Assembly (NCBI GenBank): GCA_017308255.1
Contig: JAFKFN010000003.1
Coordinates: 124,001 to 188,000 of the forward strand
Length of the DNA stretch: 64,000 nucleotides
Reading direction: 5' to 3'
Origin: Altererythrobacter sp.
GTDB lineage: Bacteria; Pseudomonadota; Alphaproteobacteria; Sphingomonadales; Sphingomonadaceae
Shown here: positions 10,383 to 19,222 of the stretch, piece by piece
Layout: every line of letters begins with the position of its first letter
Position numbering within the stretch: position 1 is the stretch's first letter
Translations under genes and position numbers: made by a program
Notes under the pieces: generated by a model
Told to the model about the DNA's origin: nothing
The model's input: only the letters and a program-made list of their open reading frames with translations
The model's database searches: none

Positions 10383-11324
10383 TTAGCGGCCACTCACTGG
10401 AACGGTTCCGCGAGGACCACGGCGATCAACGACCGTGATCCGCCGAGCCTTGGCCTCGATCACCAGACGCTCGAGGACGCCGCTGCCGGGGAACGCGATC
10501 ACGTAACGCGGAGAAAGCGCGAGCATCTGCTCGTTGCGCTTGAATCCGGCCCGCGCGCCGAGCCGGCGGTCGAGAGCGAAGGTCAGCTGCTGGATGCCGC
10601 GCCGTTCGGCCCAGCTGGCGGCAAGCCGGTCGGCACCCTTGCCGTCGCCGCCGTGCACCAACACCATGTCGGGGACGTTGGCGTGGACCCTGTCGAGCGT
10701 TGCCCAGACGTTGTCTGCGAACGCCTTGGCGTCTTCGTTGGAGGCGAACGACGTCCGGCCGCCGGCAAAGACGACAGGCGTTCCTTCGGGAGTGTGGGCC
10801 TTCGCCCGGCGCTCGGCACGCGCCCGAAGAAAGTCGCGCGCATCGATCACTGCCGAGGTCAGATGGGCGGCGTGGCTCGGCCGCGAGCCGGACATCGGCT
10901 TCCACGACGAGCCGATCTCATGCAGGTAGAGCGCGGCTGCGACCTCGCGCATCTGCTCGAAGGAGGCCATGCTGGCCTCGGCCGCCTGCGCGCGCTCGAC
11001 CTGCTCCTCGAGATTGCTCGAATACACCTCCGAACCGTCGGCCGAGGCCACGAGTGCGCGGATCTCGTCGGCAGCCCGATCGAGTTCGGCCGACTTGCGC
11101 GCGGCGGCACGGTGGAAGAGATTGACGAAGCCCCACGCGACGTCCTCGGCGTCGGCTTCAAGCGCGGTACCGGCGAACAGCGCGAAGAGATCGGACCAGA
11201 CTCCGGCGAACGTCTGCTCGATCGCCTCGTCGGAAGGGAAATCGGCGGGTGTGAACGGGGCGGGCGCGATGGTGAGCCCGGACAGGTCGAGACCGGCAAG
11301 CTGATGGGTGAAGCTGTCGTACAT
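10383..11324 (-). CDS. DUF2493 (SLOG-superfamily) protein
   Basis: A 313-aa cytosolic protein. The C-terminal half carries the DUF2493 nucleotide-binding pattern (VVFAGGRTSF, then VLVHGGDGKGADRLAASWAERRG, then VIAFPGSGVLERLVIEAKARRITVV), a Rossmann-like fold related to DprA and LOG. The N-terminal half (about 1-180) is mostly helical, specific to plasmid and island versions, and has no known role. The ATG at 11324 has a strong AGGAGG six bases upstream. Such proteins are frequent on conjugative elements of alphaproteobacteria and may bind or cleave nucleotides, but no function is established. It follows the RES-Xre pair, separated by a hairpin. Confidence 0.83.
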   Translation of the reverse strand: MYDSFTHQLAGLDLSGLTIAPAPFTPADFPSDEAIEQTFAGVWSDLFALFAGTALEADAEDVAWGFVNLFHRAAARKSAELDRAADEIRALVASADGSEVYSSNLEEQVERAQAAEASMASFEQMREVAAALYLHEIGSSWKPMSGSRPSHAAHLTSAVIDARDFLRARAERRAKAHTPEGTPVVFAGGRTSFASNEDAKAFADNVWATLDRVHANVPDMVLVHGGDGKGADRLAASWAERRGIQQLTFALDRRLGARAGFKRNEQMLALSPRYVIAFPGSGVLERLVIEAKARRITVVDRRGPRGTVPVSGR

Positions 11325-11438
11325 GGTTTGCCTCCTGATGTCGGCGTCAGGCACGAAGCCGTTTTCGGGTTCATGGGCTGTCCGCCGGGAGCCCGATCGG
11401 GGCCGGTTCAAGGGAACAGGCGCACCGCGTCAGCGGGA

Positions 11439-11490
11439 AACCCGAAAGCCAAGGCTGGCGCGGGCCACCCGGGCCGCAGGCTTTCGGGTT
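11439..11490. terminator. Long GC-rich hairpin between the RES gene and DUF2493
   Basis: A perfect 12-bp inverted repeat AACCCGAAAGCC (11439-11450) and GGCTTTCGGGTT (11479-11490) closes a 28-base GC-rich loop. It is placed between the stop of the RES gene and the start of DUF2493 on the same strand. It lacks a T-run, so it may be an attenuator, a processing site or an RNA structure rather than a simple terminator. Confidence 0.4.
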
Positions 11491-11587
11491 GCGGCTGGGC
11501 CCCGGCCGGCCCAGGGCCTCTCCCGCGGACCGCCACGGCTGGAGCCGCCGCGGGTCCGATGTCACGCCGAACGGCGGCAGACCCGCA

Positions 11588-12316
11588 TCAGCCGAGCGGA
11601 GGCAGTCCGAACTGCTCGGGGCTGAAGCGCAGCACCGTGTCGCCGGGAAACGCGGCGAATGCGGTCAGCTGACCCTGCTCGAGCCGTAGGTGCCAGTTGC
11701 GGCCGTGCTCGGGCTGCTTGCGCGCGAACCCAGCAGGGTCGAGCAGGGCGAGATTGACCCCTCCCGGATCGCGCGCCGAACGCGAGCGGATCGCCTGCGC
11801 CGAGGCTTCGCGCGCGGACGCGGCAAGCTCCTGGCAGGCGGTGTAGTCGGCGGGATCGATCCAGTCCGGGAGCCGGGCATCGAAGGGCGCGCGGGTGAGA
11901 TCGATCGCCCGCGACACGGCGACCGGCACGCTGAAGCTCAGGTGCTCGCTCGTGCGGCTGCCCGGAACGAAGCCCGGCGAACGGGCGATGAAGCGCAGCC
12001 GCCAATAGGCGGTCTCCGCGATGGCCGTGGTCTCGGCCTCGCTGGCGTAGAAGATGCCCGGCTTCTCGTTCGCCCGGCGGAAGCGGCTGGCGACGGTGTG
12101 GCCGTAGCGAAAGGGCGATGCGAGGAGATAGTGCAAGCCCTTGGCGGTCTCAGGCAGGTCGGGCTTGGCGGCATCGGCGAGGTCTTCGAGACGCGCCTGG
12201 TCGGCACGGGTGTCGGCGAGCCGGTTGGTCGAGATGCGGTGCTGCGCCTCGACCACCCGCCACACGGTCCGGCGATAGCGCCGCAGCTCAGACGCGAGCG
12301 CGGTGGGCGTCCACAT
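11588..12316 (-). CDS. RES-domain toxin (NAD+-degrading)
   Basis: A 242-aa toxin of the RES family. Members degrade NAD+ by phosphorolysis or hydrolysis and stall growth when not held by their antitoxin. The three residues that name the fold can be matched: Arg in WRVVEAQHR, Glu in ETAIAETAYWR and Ser in EHLSFSVPVAV. SPFRYGHTVASRFRRANEKPGIFYAS is the conserved active-site segment. Its start lies 29 bases inside the Xre gene, so translation is coupled and antitoxin is made first. It is longer than solitary RES toxins (about 150-230 aa). Confidence 0.86.
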   Translation of the reverse strand: MWTPTALASELRRYRRTVWRVVEAQHRISTNRLADTRADQARLEDLADAAKPDLPETAKGLHYLLASPFRYGHTVASRFRRANEKPGIFYASEAETTAIAETAYWRLRFIARSPGFVPGSRTSEHLSFSVPVAVSRAIDLTRAPFDARLPDWIDPADYTACQELAASAREASAQAIRSRSARDPGGVNLALLDPAGFARKQPEHGRNWHLRLEQGQLTAFAAFPGDTVLRFSPEQFGLPPLG

Positions 12317-12665
12317 AGTCGCAAACGGTGATGAGCCCCTTGAAGCTGTCGATCAGGTCGATCGGCCGGGCACCGAGATCGAGGTTGCGCGTCGCGAGCC
12401 ACGAGCGCGCCGCCTGATCGTCGCTGCCGAGCAGCGCGTCGAGCGAGCGGAACAGGCGCAGGAGGAATTGCCCCGCCTCGAAGGACTTGGAAGCCGGGTC
12501 GAGCTTGGCCTGACCCGAGCGCAGGCGCGAGACGGTCGCCGCCGAGAGGCCGAGCACCGCGCCGAGCTTTGCGTTGGTCAAACCCCAGAAATCGGCGATA
12601 CGCGAGACGGCCGTGGTAAGAATACGGTCGTCCTCGGCTTCGAGATCGGCTGGCAGTGTAGCCAT
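12288..12665 (-). CDS. Xre/MbcA/ParS-type antitoxin
   Basis: A 125-aa partner of the RES toxin. The N-terminal half is a helix-turn-helix (GLTNAKLGAVLGLSAATVSRLRSG) and the C-terminal half is the toxin-binding MbcA/ParS/Xre region (AGQFLLRLFRSLDALLGSDDQAARSWLATRNLDL). The start at 12665 has GAAAGG seven bases upstream. It should neutralise the toxin and repress their shared promoter. Such modules stabilise plasmids and integrative elements. Confidence 0.88.
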   Translation of the reverse strand: MATLPADLEAEDDRILTTAVSRIADFWGLTNAKLGAVLGLSAATVSRLRSGQAKLDPASKSFEAGQFLLRLFRSLDALLGSDDQAARSWLATRNLDLGARPIDLIDSFKGLITVCDYVDAHRARV

Positions 12666-12687
12666 GATCGTTTCCTTTCAGATGGAC

Positions 12688-12715
12688 AATATAGCGCCTT
12701 GTTGTGCATTTGAAC
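12688..12715 (-). promoter_or_regulatory. Candidate promoter of the Xre-RES operon
   Basis: On the minus strand a TATATT -10 box (12693-12688) sits about 22 bases before the Xre ATG. A weak GTTCAA -35 element (12715-12710) lies 16 bp further upstream. Inferred from position and base composition only. Confidence 0.4.
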
Positions 12716-13104
12716 AGGGACTACGCCGATTTTCGCCGCTCCGGCAGGAGGCAGGTGACCGACCCGAGCCCGCGGCTCGTGTGCGGTCGGCGGCGTGGTG
12801 CTCACCACGGAATGGAGGCGGCGGGACACCGGGCGGCGATACGCCCGGACGGCGACGCCTTGTTGCCAATCTCCTGTGACCGCTCCGCCGCCCGTCCGGA
12901 CGGGTGAAGGCGGCCAGTCAGTGAGGCCTCTCAGCGGGCGTCAGTGGTCCGGGATCGATCGCGGCGGATAGTGGGGAGTGCTTGCATGTCCCGTTGAACA
13001 CTCCCTGCGGCCACTTTTCACTAGGTCCGGTCGCCGCCTCCAATCGGTGGTGAGCATGAACGAGGATCGGCGGCAGAAGCGCGCGTCCGCCGTCGTCCTT
13101 CCGG
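12716..13104. other. Non-coding stretch between ardC and the Xre-RES operon
   Basis: Nearly 400 bp with no credible gene on either strand. The open frames are GC-rich and lack family resemblance. It is the downstream region of ardC and the upstream region of the toxin-antitoxin operon. No strong repeat was noticed. Confidence 0.4.
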
Positions 13105-14031
13105 TTACGCGGCCAGCTTCTCCGCATTGTCGGGAGCGAGAGCCGACCGGTCTCCCAGCGTGAGCAGGTAGGCGGCGGCCTCCTCGGCCCTGGCCGCGGC
13201 CGTCAGGATCGCGCGCTCGTCCGATCTGAGGAGCTCGAGCCAGTGCGCGATGTAGCTCGCGTGACTGTCGAGGTGCGCCACTGGCAGTCCGAGCTCGGCG
13301 CCGAGGATTGCGGCCGAAAGCTCGGCGATCAGTTCCTCGGCCGCGTAGGCCTCGCTCCCGAACCGGTTCTTCAGATCCCGCGCCAGACGCGAGCCGTGCC
13401 CGGTCCAGTGCGACAGCTCGTGAGCCAGCGTGGCGTAGTAGTGATCGTAGCCGTCGAACAGCGTAGCCGGCGGCATGGTGATGCGGTCGACGGCCGGCTC
13501 GTAGTACGCCTCGCTGCCGTGGTGGCGCAGCGCGGCGCCGATCGAAGCGAAGAAGTGGTCGAGCCTTGCCTCGCGCCCCTCGGGCTCTCCGGCCTCGACC
13601 GGCGGCGCCGGCCGATACATCTCGGGAAGGCCGTCGCACTGGTCGGCGTTGAACACCGCGTAGGCCCTGAGCACGCGGCGGGTCTCGGTGTCCTCCTCGC
13701 CGCTCTCGTCCTCGACCTGCCTGTCGTAAGTGCGGTAGAAGATCGCGATCGTCGACTTCTCGCCCTTGCGGACCTGCCCGCCGAGCGCCTGGCACTGGCG
13801 GTAGGTCATCCAGTAGGGCGAGGCGAAGCCGGCAGCCTCGGCGACCATCCACAGCCAGAAGGTGTTCATCCCGCGGTACGGCGTGCCGCAGCTGCGCAAG
13901 GGGCGCGACACCGGAACGCCGCGCCACGGCTTCACCCATGGCCTGGTGCCGGCCTCGAGCTTTTCGATGATCGCGGCGGTGATCCGCGCGGCCGGTGATT
14001 GGGAACCGGACGGGCGTTTGTATCTGCGCAT
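13105..14031 (-). CDS. ardC: ArdC-family antirestriction protein
   Basis: A 308-aa protein of conjugative elements that protects incoming DNA from restriction. The N-terminal single-strand-DNA-binding domain (about 15-140) has the family signature GTRPWVKPWRGVPVSRPLR, then CGTPYRGMNTFWLW and RKGEKSTIAIFYRTY. The C-terminal zincin-like metallopeptidase domain has the HELSHWTGH motif followed by a conserved Glu in AAEELIAELSAAILGAELG. The start at 14031 is chosen because it gives the usual short basic N-terminus; upstream residues resemble no homologue. Its neighbours are ParB-like and methylase-helicase genes. Confidence 0.88.
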   Translation of the reverse strand: MRRYKRPSGSQSPAARITAAIIEKLEAGTRPWVKPWRGVPVSRPLRSCGTPYRGMNTFWLWMVAEAAGFASPYWMTYRQCQALGGQVRKGEKSTIAIFYRTYDRQVEDESGEEDTETRRVLRAYAVFNADQCDGLPEMYRPAPPVEAGEPEGREARLDHFFASIGAALRHHGSEAYYEPAVDRITMPPATLFDGYDHYYATLAHELSHWTGHGSRLARDLKNRFGSEAYAAEELIAELSAAILGAELGLPVAHLDSHASYIAHWLELLRSDERAILTAAARAEEAAAYLLTLGDRSALAPDNAEKLAA

Positions 14032-14199
14032 GGCTGTGCTCCTGACTGCCCGGACCGGATCGCCCGGGGACAGCCAGCTCCCGCTCCCTCTCCTCTTCAC
14101 GGGGCATGGGCATCACCGATGCCGCGCCGCCGGCAGAAGAATGGCGGCCCATCCGGTCGGGATGGGCCGCCTGCCGAGGCGCGCGTCCTGTCAGGAGGC

Positions 14200-16203
14200 T
14201 CAGGCCGCGTGCTCGACGGTCTCGTCCTCCGTCACCCTCTCGTCCGCCTCGGCGATTTCGTCCGGGGTCACCTCTTCGGGCGTGTCCGGAACCTCTTCCG
14301 GCGCCTCTTCCGGGGCCGGGAAGCGCATGACGGTGGGCACCCACGCCAGCGCGCGTTCCTTGACCCCCGCTTCGGCGATGAAGTTGCCCGAGAAGATCCG
14401 TTCGGCCGCCGCGGCAAGGTCGGCCTTCTTCGATCCCGCGTAGCGGCTGACGAGCTCCGGCCCGCCGATCGCGTCGAACGCTTCGAGGATTCGTGCCTTT
14501 GGCACGCGGTCGAAGAAGTTGGCGGCTGTGGGGCGCCACCAGTGCGCCATCTCGATCTCGAGCAGCGCGCCCAGCGTGTCGTGCAGTGGGATGCGCCGCT
14601 CGCCGTCGGTGTTGAGGCTGGCGATCAGCGTTCGCGCCACGACGAAGCCGAGCCACGCGCTGCGGGCCTCCTCGGGCAGCGCCCGGAAAGCAGCGAAGCG
14701 CTCGCGTTCGCTCGCGCCCGCGCGCCAGCTTTCGTCGAGCGAGCCGGTGAACTCGGCCAGAGCGGCGGTTGCCGGGGCATCCTTGGCCTCGAAGCCGGTG
14801 ACCGGCCCATGCGCGACAGGACCGGTGATCGTGACGGCCTTCCTGCTCCGCCAGTCATGGCCGTCCTGGTCGGCCAGCGTGAAGACCATCAGGTCGAGCG
14901 CAAGCGCGGGATCATGTGCAAGGTGCAGCGCCAGAATGTCGCGTCGCTGCATCGCCAGTTCGTCCAGCAGCCGCTGCGACAGCGCCGCGCTCTTCGTCTG
15001 ACCCTCGCTCGCCTGCGTGACGGTTTCGACGGCGTCGTCGTCCGCAGGCGGTGCGCTCGCCTCGGTGAAGTATTGCGGGATGAGCGAGGGAACGCCGTCG
15101 CGCGAGAGCACGAGGAAGGCCCCGGCTTCCGGCTTGAGCTCGTCGGGGAGCACCGGCGGCCGGTCGTTCAGCGCGCGCATCGCGCGCTCGATGCGGGCGA
15201 GCTCCGCCTCGGCCGCAGCGACCTCGTCCTCGCTGCTGTCTTCGTCTTCGAGAACGGCAGCCTGCTCGTCGTATTGTGCCTCGAACTCGGAAAGCCGCCG
15301 GGCGTCGTCCTCGCCGAGCGGTGCGGGCTCGCACGGCAGGCGCGTCAGGCCCTCGGTCAGCTCATGGCCGACGTAGCAGTCGAGCGTCGGACGGACCCAG
15401 GCAAGCCCGGTTTCGGCGGCCTTGGCTTCGGCCGCTTCGGCCATCGCCCTGCCGGCAAGCTCCTCGAGCAGCGCGATGTCGATCCAGCTCTCGCTCTCGT
15501 CGTCGTCGAACAGCTCGCGCTCGATGCGGCCGCCGGCGGCGACATAGGCCTCACGCCCGACGAGGACGGCCCGCGGATCGCTGCCGCGTACGGTGGCGTT
15601 CAGCACCATGCGGCGGATCGTGGCCGGCGACGCTTCGTACCAGGCGCCGCTCAGCTCCTCGAACACGCGGGCCTGCCGGTCCACGTCGGAAGTCGCGCCA
15701 TAGGCCTTGGCCATTTCGAGGGTGATCGCGCCTTCCGCCAGCGCGGCGAACACGCACGGCGCCAGCGAAGCGAGGCGCAGCCGCCCTTCGACGAAGCGAA
15801 CGGTGAGACCGAACCGGCGCGCCACGTCTTCCACGCTGGCGCCCGCCTCGATGATCGAGGCGAAAGCCTGCGCTTCGTCGGCGGGGTTCATCGCCAGACG
15901 CTGGAAGTTCTCGGCGAGGCCCGCCTCGCGCGCTTCGGCTTCACCGCCTTCGATGACCAGACAGGTGACCTCGTGGTCATTCGCCAGGATGCCCTCGCTG
16001 GCCAGCGCCTGCAGCGCGGCGAGGCGACGACCGCCGGCTTCGACCTCGAACCTGCCGCGGCTCGCCTTCCGCACCACCAGGTTCTGCAGGACGCCGCGCG
16101 CTGCAATGTCGGATTTGAGCTGGGCATCGGCCGCCACATCGCTGGTCTTGCGGACATTGCGCGGGCTCGGCGCGAGCTTCTTCAATGGAATTGACTGGAA
16201 CAT
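14200..16203 (-). CDS. ParB/RepB/Spo0J-like nuclease-domain protein
   Basis: A 667-aa DNA-binding protein. Residues about 5-110 are a ParB N-terminal domain with FEVEAGGRRLAALQALA and GLAENFQRLAMNPADEAQAFA (the GGRR and ENxQR boxes), followed by a ParB-type helix-turn-helix at about 120-160. The long acidic C-terminal region (an E/D-rich tail ends the protein) is typical of plasmid and island ParB-like proteins without a ParA partner. No parA is nearby, so a role in partition is doubtful. A role in element maintenance or regulation is a guess. The start has AGGAG seven bases upstream. Confidence 0.85.
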   Translation of the reverse strand: MFQSIPLKKLAPSPRNVRKTSDVAADAQLKSDIAARGVLQNLVVRKASRGRFEVEAGGRRLAALQALASEGILANDHEVTCLVIEGGEAEAREAGLAENFQRLAMNPADEAQAFASIIEAGASVEDVARRFGLTVRFVEGRLRLASLAPCVFAALAEGAITLEMAKAYGATSDVDRQARVFEELSGAWYEASPATIRRMVLNATVRGSDPRAVLVGREAYVAAGGRIERELFDDDESESWIDIALLEELAGRAMAEAAEAKAAETGLAWVRPTLDCYVGHELTEGLTRLPCEPAPLGEDDARRLSEFEAQYDEQAAVLEDEDSSEDEVAAAEAELARIERAMRALNDRPPVLPDELKPEAGAFLVLSRDGVPSLIPQYFTEASAPPADDDAVETVTQASEGQTKSAALSQRLLDELAMQRRDILALHLAHDPALALDLMVFTLADQDGHDWRSRKAVTITGPVAHGPVTGFEAKDAPATAALAEFTGSLDESWRAGASERERFAAFRALPEEARSAWLGFVVARTLIASLNTDGERRIPLHDTLGALLEIEMAHWWRPTAANFFDRVPKARILEAFDAIGGPELVSRYAGSKKADLAAAAERIFSGNFIAEAGVKERALAWVPTVMRFPAPEEAPEEVPDTPEEVTPDEIAEADERVTEDETVEHAA

Positions 16204-16332
16204 GGGACTTCTCCTGATTGAGGGGACGGACTCACGCCTCTCGCGGGTCCATCGAACCAGAAGGCCTGCTCTCCTCTTGTCAGTGGCAGTTCGATGCCGG
16301 CGAGGACGCGCCCGGATCGCGCGGAGCGGTGT

Positions 16333-18171
16333 TCAGGCCGCGATCGCCTCAAGAACTGCGGAAGCCTGATCGACCGGGACAAACAGCCGTGTGCGGTAGC
16401 GGATGATCTCGGTGAAGCAGCCCTTGGCCTTGTACCAGTCGAGCCGCCCGGCCGCGAAACCCGTCAGCTCGATCCGCTGCTGCCGGCCGACTAGGCTGCG
16501 CTTGACGATGAGCGCATCGTGGCTGGCGAGCGGTTGCGGCTTGCCGGTGGCGAGGACCAGCTCCGCAAGCTCCGCGGCCGATGGGCCGCTGATCGAGCCG
16601 ATGCCGAAGGCCTGCGCGACGCCGACGATGTCGTCTGCGCTGATCCCGCGGCCGATGAGCGAGCGCCCGTCCCTGGCGGCGATGCGCGTCACTCGCACAT
16701 GATCACCGGGCAGCCGCTTCCAGACCGGGAGCAGCAGGCCTGTCGCCAGGTGCACCCGCTCGGTCACCGGTTCCGCCTCGGCTGCATCGACCTCGGCGCG
16801 CCAGAGCCGTTCGAACAGCGCGGCGTCGATGTCAGTCCAGAGGCTTTCGGCAAGGGCATCGCAGGTCCAGTTCGCGGACTTGAGCGGCCGCAGCAGACGG
16901 CGGCGTTCGACCACCGACCCGTCGTCCGCGAGCAGCCGGCGCGCCGGCACACACAAGGCAACGTGCCCCGAGCGGTCGTTGCGCATCGGCCGCGCGAATG
17001 TGGAGCCGATCTCGTGCAACTTTGCGAGGCGCTCGAAGCGCAACGGATGCAGGCGGCGCTCGGCCTCGAGCGAAAGCAGCCGGGTTTCCGCGCCCGAAAC
17101 CGGATCGGTGCGCAGCAGCTCGTCGGCAAGGACACGGAAATCCTCGACCGCCAGGGTTTCGAGGCCGAGATCGAGCGTGCCTGCCTCGCGGGCGGCCTCG
17201 ACGCGCGCCTCGATCAGCGCGAGATATTCGTCGAAGATCGCGTTCTGCAGCGCAATCGGCATGGCCAGCACCCTGTTGAGCCAGCGCTGGATCGTCGGCA
17301 GATCGTCGGTCAGCCCGCCATCGGGATTCTCCAGCCTGAGTCCGGTCTGACGGACGAAGCGGTCGAAAGTCACCGCTTCCAGCTTGCCGCCGTAAAGGAG
17401 GTGGAACCAGCGGACGAGCGCATCGCGGGCGTAGTCGCTCTCGAGATTGTCGGCCGGGTCGAACAAGTTCTGCCCGCCCGTCTGGCGCTGGCCGCGTGTC
17501 AGCGCACCGAGGCTGTCGAGACGGCGAGCGATCGTCGAAATGAACCGCCGCTCGCCCCTGACGTCGGTGGTCACCGGCCGGAACAGCGGCGCCGAGGCCT
17601 GGTTCGTGCGATTGGTCCGTCCGAGACCTTGGATCGCGTTGTCGGCCCGCCAGCCCGGCTCGAGCAGGAAGTGGACGCGCCGCTCGCGGTTCCGGGCCCC
17701 GAGATCGGCGTGATACGAGCGGCCGGTCCCGCCGGCATCGGAGAAGACCAGGACGCGTTTGACGCCGTCCATGAACGCCTGGGCTTCGGCGAGATTGGCG
17801 CCGGGCGAGCGACGCTCGAGGCGCTGCTGGCCGCGACTGTCGGCCACGAGGCGGCGCGAGCGTCCGGTGACCTCCGCCACAGCGTCCGGTCCGAAACGCT
17901 CGATGATGGCGTCGAGCGCGGTGGCGATCGGTGGCAGGGCGCAGAGCTGCTCGATCAGCCCGTCGCGCGCCGCCAGCGCCCGCGGACAGAGGACAGGCTT
18001 GCCGTCCGTGTCGCTCATCGCTTCCGACCGTAGGTTGCCTTCGTCGTCGGTGAACACCTGCATCAGGCGGACCGGGAAGCTCTTGGCAAGGTAGTCGATC
18101 ACGTATTCTTTGCAGTCGCAGTTTATGTCGAGCGTCGCAGCCGGAGGCGCGGGATTGCGTCGGTTCGTCAT
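16333..18171 (-). CDS. Methylase/strawberry-notch helicase, C-terminal half, severed by RIT insertion
   Basis: A 612-aa frame, of which residues 1-24 are encoded by the terminal repeat of the inserted RIT element and residues 25-612 are the original C-terminal part. It holds the second RecA-like lobe of the strawberry-notch helicase: VFSDAGGTGRS (about 143-151) and QGLGRTNRTNQ (181-191, the arginine-finger motif VI). The rest is the family's long C-terminal region. The repeat supplies GGAG and an ATG at 18171, so this half may be translated on its own, giving a motor lobe with no Walker A. It is co-directional with the ParB-like gene 129 bp downstream. Function as a separate chain is doubtful. 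Confidence 0.8.
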   Translation of the reverse strand: MTNRRNPAPPAATLDINCDCKEYVIDYLAKSFPVRLMQVFTDDEGNLRSEAMSDTDGKPVLCPRALAARDGLIEQLCALPPIATALDAIIERFGPDAVAEVTGRSRRLVADSRGQQRLERRSPGANLAEAQAFMDGVKRVLVFSDAGGTGRSYHADLGARNRERRVHFLLEPGWRADNAIQGLGRTNRTNQASAPLFRPVTTDVRGERRFISTIARRLDSLGALTRGQRQTGGQNLFDPADNLESDYARDALVRWFHLLYGGKLEAVTFDRFVRQTGLRLENPDGGLTDDLPTIQRWLNRVLAMPIALQNAIFDEYLALIEARVEAAREAGTLDLGLETLAVEDFRVLADELLRTDPVSGAETRLLSLEAERRLHPLRFERLAKLHEIGSTFARPMRNDRSGHVALCVPARRLLADDGSVVERRRLLRPLKSANWTCDALAESLWTDIDAALFERLWRAEVDAAEAEPVTERVHLATGLLLPVWKRLPGDHVRVTRIAARDGRSLIGRGISADDIVGVAQAFGIGSISGPSAAELAELVLATGKPQPLASHDALIVKRSLVGRQQRIELTGFAAGRLDWYKAKGCFTEIIRYRTRLFVPVDQASAVLEAIAA

Positions 18172-18190
18172 GATTTTACTCCAGATAATT
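18101..18190. repeat. Terminal inverted repeat of the RIT element, ritC end
   Basis: 90 bp, identical in reverse complement to 21712-21801. Read outward (minus strand) it contains GGAGTAAAATCATG, a ribosome binding site and start codon, and an open frame continuing into the host gene. Its outermost eight bases, GAATACGT on the minus strand, abut the host sequence GATCGAC. Confidence 0.95.
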
Positions 18191-18217
18191 GTGCGGTTGG
18201 GGCAGCGTGGCCGAAGG

Positions 18218-19222
18218 CTATGCCCGCTTGCGGACGTCGTTGAGCATGGCGATCAGAGTGTCTGACGGCGGCTTGAAGCGTCCAGGGCTGATTTCCGGCC
18301 CGCCATGCGCAGCCAAAATCCGCAGCTTCTCCTCTGAATCGGCGCGCAGATATGTTTCGGTGCTCTGGATGCTGGCATGTCCAAGCCATAGTGCGACCTT
18401 GCGAATATCGCCTGTCGCTGCGAGCGTGTGCATCGCGCAGGAATGACGCAATACATGCGGCGTGACTCGTTTGCGCAGCAACGACGGCTGCTTCTTTGCT
18501 GCCGCGTTGACATGTTTGGCGAGACGGAATGCGAAGCCATCGCGGGTGATGGGCTGCCCGTTCGCGTTGAGAAATACCTCGGCGACCTCAGTCTCAGGAC
18601 GGATGACAAGCCATGCGCGGAGTGCGGACTGGGTCTCTTTCCATAGCGGCAAGACCCGCTCGCGACGGCCTTTACCCATGATGTGGACCGTCGAGAGCGA
18701 TCGATCCGGGAAATCGCGCAGTTGCAGCGACACGAGTTCCGATACCCGAAGCCCCGCTGCATAGGTCAAGTGCAGCATAGCGCGATCGCGCGTACCGAGC
18801 CGTGTCCGAGGATCGGGCGCGTCGAGTAATGCCTTGATCTCGGCCCGGTCGAGATAATCGATCAGCGTCTTGTTTGCCTTCTTGCTGGGGATCGATCGAA
18901 CCCGAAGCGCCTGGTCAAGACACGCCGGAACCCGATACTCGATGTACCGGAAGAAGGATCTGATCGCAGCGAGCCTGCCATTGCGGGTCCGCACACAGCT
19001 GCCGCGCTCGACCTCGACATGGCCGAGAAAGGCCATGATCATGTCGGTGCCGAAATCCTCGATCTCGAGATCGGTCGGTCGACGCTTCAGCCGATCGGAT
19101 GCGAACCGGACCAGCAGGACGAAGCAGTTGGCATAGGTCTTCACCGTATGCGGGCTTACGGCGCGTTCCCGCGGCAGATGTTCGCGCAGGAAGGCTGTGA
19201 GATGGGGAGCAAGCGCCGTCAT
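18218..19222 (-). CDS. ritC: RIT tyrosine recombinase, third gene
   Basis: A 334-aa site-specific recombinase. The N-terminal SAM-like core-binding domain spans about 1-110. The catalytic residues are visible as Arg in AAGLRVSELVS, Lys in MGKGRRERVLP, His-x-x-Arg in TPHVLRHSC, His in WLGHASIQST and the nucleophile Tyr in TETYLRAD. Its ATG overlaps the ritB stop (ATGA). It is the smallest-spaced partner of the trio and ends 28 bp before the terminal repeat. The three RIT recombinases are thought to act together on the element's ends; individual tasks are not established. Confidence 0.92.
   Translation of the reverse strand: MTALAPHLTAFLREHLPRERAVSPHTVKTYANCFVLLVRFASDRLKRRPTDLEIEDFGTDMIMAFLGHVEVERGSCVRTRNGRLAAIRSFFRYIEYRVPACLDQALRVRSIPSKKANKTLIDYLDRAEIKALLDAPDPRTRLGTRDRAMLHLTYAAGLRVSELVSLQLRDFPDRSLSTVHIMGKGRRERVLPLWKETQSALRAWLVIRPETEVAEVFLNANGQPITRDGFAFRLAKHVNAAAKKQPSLLRKRVTPHVLRHSCAMHTLAATGDIRKVALWLGHASIQSTETYLRADSEEKLRILAAHGGPEISPGRFKPPSDTLIAMLNDVRKRA

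Noticed and set aside
12941-14656. A 571-codon minus-strand frame across ardC
   Set aside because: Out of frame with the clear ArdC reading and extremely Arg/Gly-rich; the ArdC frame has the HExxH motif and a sensible start.
13999-16194. A 731-codon open frame on the plus strand
   Set aside because: Antisense shadow of the ParB-like gene; Arg/Gly-rich composition, no family motifs and it crosses several gene boundaries.
14200-16203. Plasmid partition locus
   Set aside because: There is a ParB-like protein but no ParA gene and no clear centromere repeats nearby, so a working partition system is not supported.
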